This document shows positions 6,476-14,913 of a stretch of 64,000 nt of DNA, in pieces (position 1 is the first letter of the stretch; each line of letters starts with the position of its first letter). The notes below the pieces were generated by a model, which saw only the letters and a program-made list of their open reading frames with translations, was not told the origin of the DNA and made no database searches. Both the position numbers and the translations under genes were made by a program. Origin of the DNA: Sporomusa ovata DSM 2662 (GTDB lineage Bacteria; Bacillota; Negativicutes; Sporomusales; Sporomusaceae); contig NZ_ASXP01000002.1 in the NCBI RefSeq assembly GCF_000445445.1, positions 1,131,001 to 1,195,000 on the forward strand, read 5' to 3'.

Positions 6476-8737
6476 ATGAAGTTTTCTCGCCGGGATTTTT
6501 TAAAAGCGATTGCCGTTAGTACGGCATTAGTTAGTTCTGGCTGTTCGCTTGACTCTGGCGGCAGAGGTGCACAGGGGACAACCTCGCAGCACGACGCGGA
6601 AAAATGGGTCAAGGGTGTTTGCCGGTACTGCGGTGTAGGCTGCGGCGTATTGGCAGGAGTCAGTAAAGGAAAAATAGTTGCGGTTAAAGGCGATCCGGAA
6701 AATACTGTTAATAAGGGCAGGTTGTGTGTCAAAGGGATACTTCTGCCAAAAATTATGGATACCAAAGATCGTTTGCTCCAGCCAATGGTCAAAAAAGACG
6801 GTCAATTTGTTAACGTTTCGTGGGATGAGGCCTTGGATCTTATTGCTACAAAATTCAAAGAAGCCGTTGCGCAATTTGGGCCGGATTCAGTGGGGTTTTA
6901 CGGCTCCGGTCAGAATATTGCGGAAGAAGCTTATGTTGCCAATAAACTATTTAAGGGAGCGATTGGTACCAATAATATTGATGGTAATCCCCGTACCTGT
7001 ATGGCCAGTGCGGTAGCAGGGTATGTAAGCACTTTTGGTGAAGACGAGCCAATGGGAGCCTATGCCGATATTGAGCAAGCCAATGTTTTTTTCATTATTG
7101 GTGCCAATATGGCCGAAGCTCACCCGGTTTTGTATTCAAGACTGGTAGATCGCAAAAATAGTAACCCTAATGTAAAAATTATTGTTGTCGATCCCCGGCG
7201 TACCCGTACTGCCGATATAGCTGATATTTTTCTACAGTTTGTACCAGGAACCGACTTAGCGCTGTTAAATAGCATGGCCTATGTGATTATTGAGGAAAAC
7301 TTAGTTGACAGGAACTTTATCAATCAACATACAAATTTTATGCAAGGTGAGAAAAAACTGTCTTTTGATGAATTTAAAACATTTCTCGCTGATTATGCAC
7401 CGGATAAGGTAACCGGACTGATTGACCTGCCTGCAGAACAAATTCGCGAGGTGGCTCGTTTATTTGCGGCCAAGGACCGGAATACCATGTCAATGTGGAC
7501 GATGGGACTTAACCAGCGGATTCGTGGCACTTGGGCCAACAATCTGGTGCACAACCTGCATCTTCTTACAGGCAAAATCTGCCGGCCGGGGAATACGCCG
7601 TTTTCACTTACCGGTCAGCCAAGTGCTTGCGGCAGTATCCGTGAAGTAGGTGCACTATCCCATCTGCTGCCGGCTCATCGCGTAGTGGCTAATCCTAAAC
7701 ATCGGGAAGAAATCGCCCAAATCTGGGGGATAGATCCTGCTAAAATGAGTCCGAAACCGGGATATCATACCATCGAACTGTTCCGGGCGGCAGCAAGTGG
7801 TGCGCTCAAAGTATTATGGGTGGTATGTACTAATCCAGGACAGTCTATCCCCAACCTAAAAACATACCGTGAGGGGATGGAAAAGACGTTTATGATTGTT
7901 TCCGAAACCTACCATCCGACGCGAACCAGCGAACTGGCTGATGTTGTTCTACCGGCGGCACTATGGATGGAGAAGGAAGGGGTCTTTGGCAACGGTGAAC
8001 GGCGTACGCAGCATCTTGCCAAGGCCGTGGAAGCGCCAGGCGAAGCCAAACCAGATGTTTGGGCGCTTATAGAAGTAGCTAAGCGGCTAGGTTTTGGAGA
8101 CCTGTTTCCTTATAAAACGAATGACGAAATCTGGGAAGAATACCGTAAATGCACTATCGGTACGAAAATGGAGTTGCCGACCTATGACAGGCTGAAAAAA
8201 GAACGGGGCTTAACCTGGCCTGTGCATGATCCAAATGGACCGGATACCTATATCCGCTATGCCGCGCCCTATGATCCATATGTTAAGGAGGGCATCCAGT
8301 TTTACGGCAAACCTGATGGCCGGGCCGTTATTTTTGCCAGACCTCATGCCAATCCGCAGGAAATGCCGGATGCCGAATATCCCTTCTATTTGTCTACCGG
8401 ACGTGTTCTGGAGCATTGGCACACTTCAACTATGACAATGAATGTGCCGGAACTTAAACGTGCTATGCCGGAAATGTATATTGAACTCAACCAGTCTGAT
8501 GCTGAAAAAATTGGAGTAAATGATGGCGAATTAGTAAAAATAACTTCCCGTCGCGGTGAGTGCCGGCTAAAGGCCAAAATTAATGGCCGTGGTCAGCCAC
8601 GGCCAGGGATGGTGTATGTGCCGTTTCACGACACTGCAATGATCAGGATGATTAATTTTGTGACAATTGATGCCTTTGATGATATCTCCAAGCAGCCAGA
8701 ATATAAAATATGTGCTGTAAATCTGGCAAAAGCTTAG
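6476..8737 (+). CDS. napA: Periplasmic nitrate reductase catalytic subunit NapA
   Basis: ATG 6476 follows GGGAGG at 6463-6468. The protein (753 residues) starts with a twin-arginine signal (SRRDFLK) and then carries the [4Fe-4S] motif CRYCGVGCGV...CVKG and the molybdopterin-binding core. The Cys in NPRTCMASAV matches the Mo-coordinating cysteine of NapA. It reduces nitrate to nitrite in the periplasm using a Mo-bis-MGD cofactor. The length is close to the monomeric Desulfovibrio NapA, and no napB is present, so electrons probably arrive directly from the preceding cytochrome or NapGH. Confidence 0.93.
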   Translation: MKFSRRDFLKAIAVSTALVSSGCSLDSGGRGAQGTTSQHDAEKWVKGVCRYCGVGCGVLAGVSKGKIVAVKGDPENTVNKGRLCVKGILLPKIMDTKDRLLQPMVKKDGQFVNVSWDEALDLIATKFKEAVAQFGPDSVGFYGSGQNIAEEAYVANKLFKGAIGTNNIDGNPRTCMASAVAGYVSTFGEDEPMGAYADIEQANVFFIIGANMAEAHPVLYSRLVDRKNSNPNVKIIVVDPRRTRTADIADIFLQFVPGTDLALLNSMAYVIIEENLVDRNFINQHTNFMQGEKKLSFDEFKTFLADYAPDKVTGLIDLPAEQIREVARLFAAKDRNTMSMWTMGLNQRIRGTWANNLVHNLHLLTGKICRPGNTPFSLTGQPSACGSIREVGALSHLLPAHRVVANPKHREEIAQIWGIDPAKMSPKPGYHTIELFRAAASGALKVLWVVCTNPGQSIPNLKTYREGMEKTFMIVSETYHPTRTSELADVVLPAALWMEKEGVFGNGERRTQHLAKAVEAPGEAKPDVWALIEVAKRLGFGDLFPYKTNDEIWEEYRKCTIGTKMELPTYDRLKKERGLTWPVHDPNGPDTYIRYAAPYDPYVKEGIQFYGKPDGRAVIFARPHANPQEMPDAEYPFYLSTGRVLEHWHTSTMTMNVPELKRAMPEMYIELNQSDAEKIGVNDGELVKITSRRGECRLKAKINGRGQPRPGMVYVPFHDTAMIRMINFVTIDAFDDISKQPEYKICAVNLAKA

Positions 8738-8985
8738 CTGATCCTGTCTTCCTGTTCATCGGCTGTAGTTATGTATGTGGGGAAGACGCCGAGTACACCG
8801 GGAATAACTTCAATGGTGCGGGCGACTTCGTTGACTTGTGTTAACGAGGCCGCTTCTACTACAATGATAATCTCTTGCTTAGGGGATACGGAATGAACGG
8901 TAATACCGCTTATGGCTGACAGTGCTTGCGATACCATGCTGATAGAGTCAGTCACCGGTTGTATAATCATACTTGAAATTGCCAT
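8734..8985 (-). CDS. napD: NapD-like chaperone, convergent with napA
   Basis: The 83-residue protein has the small ferredoxin-fold pattern of NapD (ISSMIIQP near the N-terminus, a central VSPKQEIIIVVEA strand and a VLGVFPTYI strand near the end). NapD binds the NapA Tat signal and delays export until the cofactor is loaded. It lies on the opposite strand, tail to tail with napA and overlapping its last 4 bases, whereas napD is usually in the nap operon. AAGGAGG lies about 13 bases upstream of ATG 8985; no closer in-frame start exists. Confidence 0.85.
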   Translation of the reverse strand: MAISSMIIQPVTDSISMVSQALSAISGITVHSVSPKQEIIIVVEAASLTQVNEVARTIEVIPGVLGVFPTYITTADEQEDRIS

Positions 8986-9103
8986 TGACTATTGTATACC
9001 TCCTTAAAATAGTAGCGTTGTTTAGTTAAGTATAAAATGGGCTCCTATGTGGCGCAATGGGTAAGATCTTAAGAAAGTATTACAAATAAAAGGGCGGGCA
9101 GAA

Positions 9104-9158
9104 TGTAATAGATTTGTAATATTTGCTTACTATCACTGTAATCACCTTTTGATATAAT
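9104..9158 (+). promoter_or_regulatory. ccm promoter with four 11-bp-phased response-regulator boxes
   Basis: TGTAATA (9104), TGTAATA (9115), CTTACTA (9126) and TGTAATC (9137) are exactly 11 bp apart. TATAAT at 9153-9158 is the -10, 16 bp after the start of the last box. The nap promoter shows the same array, including a CTTA-type third box. This strongly suggests one OmpR-type regulator controls both operons. Confidence 0.75.
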
Positions 9159-9218
9159 AGGTATCAGAAGAAATATACCTAAAAATTGAAGTTATAATTG
9201 TACTCTGGGGGAATGACA

Positions 9219-9842
9219 ATGCAGGGGATCGAGGTAGAACTTGTTAATGTTTCTAAAAGATACGGTCGTCGGCAATTATTCATTAATATAAACCGGCGGA
9301 TTTGTTCGGGAGACTGCATTGTGGTTATGGGTCCCAACGGTTCCGGTAAATCCACACTGCTCAAAATTATTGCGGGTCTGATTAGGCCAAGCTCTGGTAT
9401 AGTAAAGGTACATAATCACGGCCATGAAGTAGCTGTTGATAAGCGAAGGGGCTGTTTTGGCCTGATATCGCCGGAATTAATCCTCTATAACGCCATGACC
9501 GGCTATGAAAATCTTCAGTTTCTGGTACGGGCTCGCGGAGTAGAGTTACCAGCTGAACGACTGCAAAGTTGTCTTGAGAATGTGGGACTAGGCAGACGTC
9601 AGCAGGAACTGCTCAGTACCTATTCAACGGGAATGCGGCAACGGTTAAAGTTTGCCATATTGGAGGCGCTAAGACCGCCAATTTGGCTGCTGGATGAACC
9701 TTCCTCCAACCTTGATGAAGAAGGCAGGAAGCTTGTAAAGCAGCTGATAAAGGATGCACTGGCGCAGCAGGTGGCAGTCATTATAGCGACTAATGAGCGA
9801 GAGGAGGCCAGCTATGCCGGACAAAAAATTGCCTTGGTATAG
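9219..9842 (+). CDS. ccmA: Heme exporter ATP-binding subunit CcmA
   Basis: ATG 9219 (MQGIEVEL) has CTGGGGGA 7 bases upstream; ATG 9213 is a near alternative. The 207-residue ABC ATPase has Walker A (GPNGSGKST), a signature-like STGMRQRLKFA segment and Walker B (WLLDEPSSNLDEE). CcmA with CcmB and CcmC releases holo-CcmE so heme can be attached to apocytochromes in the periplasm. It opens a five-gene ccmABCEF operon and overlaps ccmB by 29 bases. Confidence 0.88.
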   Translation: MQGIEVELVNVSKRYGRRQLFININRRICSGDCIVVMGPNGSGKSTLLKIIAGLIRPSSGIVKVHNHGHEVAVDKRRGCFGLISPELILYNAMTGYENLQFLVRARGVELPAERLQSCLENVGLGRRQQELLSTYSTGMRQRLKFAILEALRPPIWLLDEPSSNLDEEGRKLVKQLIKDALAQQVAVIIATNEREEASYAGQKIALV

Positions 9843-10491
9843 TGTGGTGGGGGCAATAGTTCACAAGGAGGCGCTGTGTGAGTTGCGGTCTAGTTATGCG
9901 TTTAGCGCTCTGACGATGTTTGCCCTTGTTACGCTGGCTAGCATTAGTATGAGTTTGGCAGGTGCGGCTATCAGTTCTGCGTTAGCTGCGGCACTGTTAT
10001 GGATAATTCTTTTCTTTTGTGCCATGGCCGGTTTATCACGGGTATTTGTTCAAGAGCAGGAAGCGGGAACGCTGTTAACACTTCGCCTGTACGCCAACGG
10101 GCAGGCGGTCTATTTTGGCAAGACACTGTTCAATGGTTTATTGCTAATAGCCGTAACTGTGCTTGTTATCCCGTTATTTGTTATATTGCTTAACGTTACG
10201 ATACCACTATGGCTGGAACTGGGTGCTGTGCTGATGCTGGGTGATGTAGGAATCGCCACGATAGCTACGCTGACTGCGCTAATGGTCTGCCAGGCAGGCG
10301 GCAAGGGAGCACTGTATACGGTAGTTACTTTTCCCTTGTTATTGCCGCAATTTCTGATGGTGATTGCAGCTACTGCCTGTATATTTGACGGTATTCTGCC
10401 CGGAGTACAGGACTTCGTGTTTATGGCAGGCTATGATATTACAGCGATAATTGCGGCATCAATTTTATTCGATTATCTCTGGGAAAATTGA
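9814..10491 (+). CDS. ccmB: Heme exporter membrane subunit CcmB
   Basis: ATG 9814 has GAGGAGG 6-7 bases upstream inside the end of ccmA. The product (225 residues) is very hydrophobic with about six predicted membrane segments and the CcmB-like start KEALCELRSSYAFSAL and QEQEAGTLLTLRL segment. It is the permease partner of CcmA. Its stop codon is followed within 15 bases by ccmC, consistent with translational coupling. Confidence 0.88.
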   Translation: MPDKKLPWYSVVGAIVHKEALCELRSSYAFSALTMFALVTLASISMSLAGAAISSALAAALLWIILFFCAMAGLSRVFVQEQEAGTLLTLRLYANGQAVYFGKTLFNGLLLIAVTVLVIPLFVILLNVTIPLWLELGAVLMLGDVGIATIATLTALMVCQAGGKGALYTVVTFPLLLPQFLMVIAATACIFDGILPGVQDFVFMAGYDITAIIAASILFDYLWEN

Positions 10492-10505
10492 AAGGGGGCT
10501 TTCCG

Positions 10506-11180
10506 GTGAAACGCAGTTATGTAAGCATTTCCGTTATTTGTATTTGGACGGTCGGCGTTATCTACGCAGTATTTTATATTGTGCCGCCAGCCCAAGGATT
10601 GGGAAATTTAGTTCGAATTGCCTTTTTTCATATACCGGTGGCTTGGGTTTCCGTATTGGCCTTGCTATTGTCTGCTGTCTGGGCATTTATGTATCTGCGT
10701 ACCCGCAAGGCTGAGTACGACTGGAGAAGTTCGGCCGCGGCATCCCTGGGCTTTGCTTTCTGCATTCTGGCGACAGTTAGTGGCGCAGTCTTCGCCAAAC
10801 TAACCTGGGGAGCTTACTGGAACTGGGATCCCAGGCAGACAACCATTTTTATTTTGCTGTTGATTTACGGGGCATATTTAGCCTTGCGCTCAGCCATTGA
10901 AGAGGAAGAACAAAAAGCCCGCATCACAGCGGTATACTCCCTTTGTTCCTTCATCACAGTACCGTTTTTAGTATTTATTATTCCCCGTTATTATTTTTCG
11001 CTGCACCCTGCACCGGTCATTAACAGTGGTGCCAGAATCGAAATGGATACTAGTATGCTGGTTGTGCTTATTGCTGCATTGATTGCCTGCACGGCAATTT
11101 TTTGGCAGTTGCTGAACTGGCGGCTAAACTACCGGCAGCAACGGGAAACGGCTATTAGCAGGGAAGAGGGCGTGAAATAA
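10506..11180 (+). CDS. ccmC: Heme-handling protein CcmC
   Basis: GTG 10506 is preferred, with AAAGGGGG (10491-10498) 7 bases upstream. The 224-residue protein has six membrane helices and the tryptophan-rich WWD signature (WGAYWNWDPRQT), flanked by conserved histidines (FFHIPVAW and a later LHP) that ligate heme. CcmC loads heme onto CcmE. It is shorter and simpler than CcmF and shares the WWD fold. The stop codon overlaps the ccmE start (AATAATG). Confidence 0.92.
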   Translation: MKRSYVSISVICIWTVGVIYAVFYIVPPAQGLGNLVRIAFFHIPVAWVSVLALLLSAVWAFMYLRTRKAEYDWRSSAAASLGFAFCILATVSGAVFAKLTWGAYWNWDPRQTTIFILLLIYGAYLALRSAIEEEEQKARITAVYSLCSFITVPFLVFIIPRYYFSLHPAPVINSGARIEMDTSMLVVLIAALIACTAIFWQLLNWRLNYRQQRETAISREEGVK

Positions 11181-11542
11181 TGAAAGTGCGGCATAGGATT
11201 GGTTTGTTGATTATTATTGCCTTTGTGGCTTATAGCTTTATTGCCTTTCAGACTTCCCTGACACCCTATGTCAGTTTTGCTCAGGCCAAGTCCTCGACCG
11301 GAGCCGTTCAAGTGCGGGGGGTGCTTGCCACCGAAAAGATAACGGTGACAGAGAACGGCAAGACCGTTACGTTTTTGTTGCGAGATGAAACTGGTGAAGA
11401 GGTGCCGGTTATTTATCAGGGGACTAAACCGGAGGGGCTGGATCAAGCCACCAGTATTGTGGCTGTTGGTAAATACCAAAACGGCTGGTTTATGGCCGAA
11501 AAATTGCTGATTAAGTGTCCATCCAAATACCAGGGAGTGTGA
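11180..11542 (+). CDS. ccmE: Heme chaperone CcmE, cysteine (CxxxY) variant
   Basis: The 120-residue protein has one N-terminal membrane anchor and a periplasmic OB-fold domain (VQVRGVLA, VTFLLRDETGEEVPVIYQG). Classical CcmE binds heme through a histidine in an HxxxY motif; here the equivalent position reads CPSKY, so the heme-binding residue is a cysteine. This matches the CxxxY form known from Desulfovibrio and archaea, often found without CcmH. It lies between ccmC and ccmF with no intergenic space. Confidence 0.9.
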   Translation: MKVRHRIGLLIIIAFVAYSFIAFQTSLTPYVSFAQAKSSTGAVQVRGVLATEKITVTENGKTVTFLLRDETGEEVPVIYQGTKPEGLDQATSIVAVGKYQNGWFMAEKLLIKCPSKYQGV

Positions 11543-11549
11543 AACCATC

Positions 11550-13736
11550 ATGATTGGCTATGCAGCACTATTTATGGCTTTAGTGGCAACAGGGATTGCA
11601 TTGTTTTGCTATCTAAATGCTCATATGGCTTCTTCGACCCGCCGCTTAGCGCAGCGGATATCAGCCGGCAAGGACGAGGGATTATTCTACTATCGCTTAT
11701 CTGCTCTGTTTATCGCCGTTACAGCCTTATATCTGTTTTATATTATTGTAAGCGATCAATTTCAGTTTGCTTATGTTTTTGGCTACTCCTCCCGGGAGCT
11801 TAGCCTGATTTATAAGCTGTCGGCCTTTTGGGCCGGACAGGAAGGATCATTCCTGTTGTGGGCGCTCTTTCATGTAAGTTTTGGTTTGTTGTTGGCCCGG
11901 AAAAAACAACCCTGTGCTATGACGGTATACGCCGGAGTGCAAATCATGCTGCTTGTTATTTTGCTTGCCAAGAGCCCGTTTATGCTGCTGACAGAACCCC
12001 GGTTGGACGGATTTGGTCTTAATCCGTTATTGCAAGATCCCTGGATGGTGGTTCACCCGCCGGTACTATTTCTTGGCTATGCCGGGTTGGCAGTGCCTTT
12101 TGCCTACGCCATTGACGGCATCGTAACCGGGCGTCATAAAAACTGGGTTAGTCAGGCACTGCCCTGGACTCTGTTTGCCTGGGCAGCTTTAGGAGCCGGG
12201 ATATTTTTAGGCGGTTTTTGGGCTTACAAGGTGCTAGGCTGGGGTGGTTATTGGGGGTGGGACCCGGTTGAAAATTCTTCGCTTGTTCCCTGGCTGGCCT
12301 GTGGTGCGCTGGTACATCTTTTATTGTTGGCGCGTGTCAGATTAGCAGCCGTCAGACCGGCCAGTTTTGCTGCACTATTTACTTTTGTTCTGGTTATGTA
12401 TGGAACTTTCCTCACTCGCAGCGGAATACTAAGTGATTTTTCAACCCACTCTTTTAGCGACGAAGGGGTGGGCGGAATATTGGCCAGTTTTGTTCTAATT
12501 ACTGCGGTTAGCGCTCTGGGGATACTGATTATTCGCTGGCCGGCTCTGCCTGAGGGTGAGTTGTATCCGGCGGTTAAGAGCCGGGAATTTTTCCTGGCGG
12601 CAACGGCAATTATCTTTGCAGCGTTAGGAGTTATTGTGCTTGTCGGCATGTCAACACCGCTTGTGGCCATGCTGCTAAGCAATCCGCAAAATGTCAGTAC
12701 CGCCTTCTATAATACAACGACTCTGCCGCTGGCGGCTGGTTTGGCCTTGTTGCTTGCTGTCGGTTCTTTAGTTGGCTGGGGTGAAGATAAAACTCGTTTA
12801 TTGGCCCGTTATTGGAGGATCGCAGGCTTAGCCATTGTATCAATGGTTCTTGCAGTTGCCGGTGGAATTCGTCAGCCGCTTGCATGCGTGACAATCGGGC
12901 TGTCTGCGGCGATTATTGCCGCCAGCATCTTGGCGGTAAGAGTTAAGAGAATTAGCCGTGGTGCCGGACTTACTCATGTTGGCGTAGCGATCACTCTGAT
13001 CGGCATTCTCTTTTCATCCTTGGCTAGTCAAGCTGTTTATGTGAGTTTCCAGCAGGGAGAAAGACAACAGGTATTGGGAACTGAGTTTACTTACTTAGGA
13101 ACACGGCTAGAGGCTGAGGGACAAGGATTTTACCAAAGCTTTAAGTTGACAGGGGAAGCTAATACTGTTTTGGAGCCATATACAAAGTTGCATAGGGAAG
13201 GCCGTCCGGCAGCCCGGGAACCCGGAATTTATCGGATGTTGTCCGCGGATATCTATTTAGCGTCAGCTATGCAGCAAGAGGAAAGCCCGCATAAAGAAAT
13301 AACCTTACATAAAGGGGAACAGAAGCAGGAAGAAGCCGTAGCGGTTAAGCTCATCCGGTACGGTATGGGCGGTAGTGGGGCCAGTGGCGACGTTCGGGTA
13401 TATGCACTGCTAAATGTTACCCACGACGGCAATGCCGAAGAGGCTAAGCCGGAATTAATATCCCGTAACGGGCAGATGATACCGGTACCTGTTAAAGTAT
13501 TTGGTCATTATGAACTAATTGTTACAGCCATCAATATGGGGGATGGGACAGTAACCGTTGGTATAAAAGATTTAGCGGCACCACCGGAGCAGCCGCGCAT
13601 TGATGTGGAAATCAGCCGCAAGCCGCTCATAAACCTTGTCTGGCTGGGAACTGTTTTAATAACGATCGGCACGATATCGGCAGGCGTTAGCCGTCGAAAG
13701 TTTTGCATAACCGATAAAAAAGCGGTGTCTTCTTAA
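11550..13736 (+). CDS. ccmF: Cytochrome c heme lyase subunit CcmF
   Basis: The 728-residue protein has about 15 membrane segments, the WWD domain (WGGYWGWDPVENSSLVPW) and a large periplasmic C-terminal part. CcmF receives heme from CcmE and attaches it to apocytochrome CXXCH motifs. No ccmG, ccmH or ccmI is present in this operon, and no separate NrfEFG lyase for the CxxCK heme of NrfA is seen. This one CcmF may therefore serve all substrates, or the missing parts lie elsewhere in the genome. Confidence 0.9.
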   Translation: MIGYAALFMALVATGIALFCYLNAHMASSTRRLAQRISAGKDEGLFYYRLSALFIAVTALYLFYIIVSDQFQFAYVFGYSSRELSLIYKLSAFWAGQEGSFLLWALFHVSFGLLLARKKQPCAMTVYAGVQIMLLVILLAKSPFMLLTEPRLDGFGLNPLLQDPWMVVHPPVLFLGYAGLAVPFAYAIDGIVTGRHKNWVSQALPWTLFAWAALGAGIFLGGFWAYKVLGWGGYWGWDPVENSSLVPWLACGALVHLLLLARVRLAAVRPASFAALFTFVLVMYGTFLTRSGILSDFSTHSFSDEGVGGILASFVLITAVSALGILIIRWPALPEGELYPAVKSREFFLAATAIIFAALGVIVLVGMSTPLVAMLLSNPQNVSTAFYNTTTLPLAAGLALLLAVGSLVGWGEDKTRLLARYWRIAGLAIVSMVLAVAGGIRQPLACVTIGLSAAIIAASILAVRVKRISRGAGLTHVGVAITLIGILFSSLASQAVYVSFQQGERQQVLGTEFTYLGTRLEAEGQGFYQSFKLTGEANTVLEPYTKLHREGRPAAREPGIYRMLSADIYLASAMQQEESPHKEITLHKGEQKQEEAVAVKLIRYGMGGSGASGDVRVYALLNVTHDGNAEEAKPELISRNGQMIPVPVKVFGHYELIVTAINMGDGTVTVGIKDLAAPPEQPRIDVEISRKPLINLVWLGTVLITIGTISAGVSRRKFCITDKKAVSS

Positions 13737-13768
13737 GATAGAGCACAGAAAAAAGGAGGCTGTCAAAT

Positions 13769-13825
13769 ATGACTGGAAGGAGCAAGTACGATGATTATCT
13801 CCTGGAATACAACGCAGGCTTGTAA
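13769..13825 (+). CDS. 18-residue ORF overlapping the nirJ2-like start (leader peptide candidate)
   Basis: ATG 13769 has AAGGAGG (13753-13759) at 9 bases, a better ribosome site than many real genes. The 18-residue frame (MTGRSKYDDYLLEYNAGL) stops at 13823-13825, inside the following gene, whose own ribosome site AAGGAG (13777-13782) lies within this ORF. It may be a translational-coupling leader or an accident of two nested ribosome sites. Confidence 0.25.
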   Translation: MTGRSKYDDYLLEYNAGL

Positions 13826-14774
13826 TATCAGCTGTATTCACTGCTATCGCGACGCCGGAACTAAGCGCAGTGACGAACTGGATACTGCTGAAGGGAAGAA
13901 ACTGCTCTCGGAAATAGCGAAGGCTGGTTTTAGGATTATGATTTTTAGTGGTGGTGAGCCATTGCTGAGGCCGGATATTTATGAATTAATTAGTTTCGCC
14001 CGCAGTTTGGGAATGCGGCCGGTGCTAGGGACTAACGGTATTCTGATTACTCCCGAGGTCGCCGGTAAGTTAAAAGAAGCCGGTCTGGCCTGCGCCGGGA
14101 TTAGTCTCGATAGTAAGGATAAGGCTCAACATGATAAGTTTCGCGGCTCAGACGGCGCTTGGGAAAAAACGTTGCACGGTATGGCAGTTTGCCGCTCTGC
14201 CGGGCTGCCATTTCAGATCCATACTACTGTTACCAACAATAATCAAGGCGAGATTACCGCTATTACCGACTTTGCTGTTGAGCTAGGGGCAGTGGCCCAT
14301 CACATATTTTTCCTGGTACCGACCGGGCGCGGCAAGGATATTGAAGCGACTACGCTTAAGGCAGCTGATTATGAGGCTTTGTTAGAGCGCATTCTTGATA
14401 AACAGACTGAGGTACCTATCGAGATCAAGCCGACTTGTGCGCCGCAATTTATGCGTATTGCCAAACAAAAAAATATATCAACGCGTTTTACCAAAGGCTG
14501 CCTGGCAGGTACATCCTACTGTGTTATTTTGCCTAACGGAGATGTGCATCCTTGTCCGTATTTACCGCTAAAAGCGGGGAATGTGCGGGAAAAAGCGTTT
14601 AATTTGCTATGGAAAGAAAGTCCGCTCTTTCATAAGTTCCGGCAGGAACCTCTGACAGGCGGTTGCAGCCGGTGCGGCTATGATGATATCTGCGGCGGTT
14701 GCCGGGCTAGAGCTTATTATTACTCGGCTGGCAATTATTTAGCAGAGGAGCCGTGGTGCAGCTGTGGGCGCTAA
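13791..14774 (+). CDS. Radical SAM heme-biosynthesis protein of the NirJ2/AhbD type
   Basis: The 327-residue enzyme has the radical SAM motif CNISCIHC (residues 11-18), the GGEP SAM-binding motif, and a C-terminal cysteine-rich region (CLAGTSYC...CPYL...CSRCGYDDICGGCRARAYYYS...CSC) for extra [4Fe-4S] clusters. The overall pattern, including the RARAYYY end, resembles NirJ2, related to AhbD, which decarboxylates Fe-coproporphyrin III to heme in the siroheme-dependent pathway. Placed between ccm and nrf, it would supply heme for the cytochromes. Exact reaction is inferred from family resemblance. Confidence 0.8.
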   Translation: MIISWNTTQACNISCIHCYRDAGTKRSDELDTAEGKKLLSEIAKAGFRIMIFSGGEPLLRPDIYELISFARSLGMRPVLGTNGILITPEVAGKLKEAGLACAGISLDSKDKAQHDKFRGSDGAWEKTLHGMAVCRSAGLPFQIHTTVTNNNQGEITAITDFAVELGAVAHHIFFLVPTGRGKDIEATTLKAADYEALLERILDKQTEVPIEIKPTCAPQFMRIAKQKNISTRFTKGCLAGTSYCVILPNGDVHPCPYLPLKAGNVREKAFNLLWKESPLFHKFRQEPLTGGCSRCGYDDICGGCRARAYYYSAGNYLAEEPWCSCGR

Positions 14775-14913
14775 AAGATATCTTACAGTACTCAGGAATT
14801 AAAAAAGATCAGGATGCACTATTTTGAATAGGTACTGCAACGTTGTCACGGGGTCATTGTCCTTCTGCCGGGACTTATAATTATGCCCAAAGAAGAGGAG
14901 AGGAGGGATATTG

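Noticed and set aside
9040..9075. tRNA-like string (TGTGGCGCAATGGGTAAGA) resembling a D-arm
   Set aside because: No acceptor stem, anticodon arm or TTCGA-type T-arm follows; the region continues into the ccm promoter boxes.
14775..14913. Response-regulator boxes upstream of nrfH
   Set aside because: No TGTAATA- or TTCA-type 11-bp repeats and no Fnr palindrome were found; nrf may be read through from upstream or have another control.
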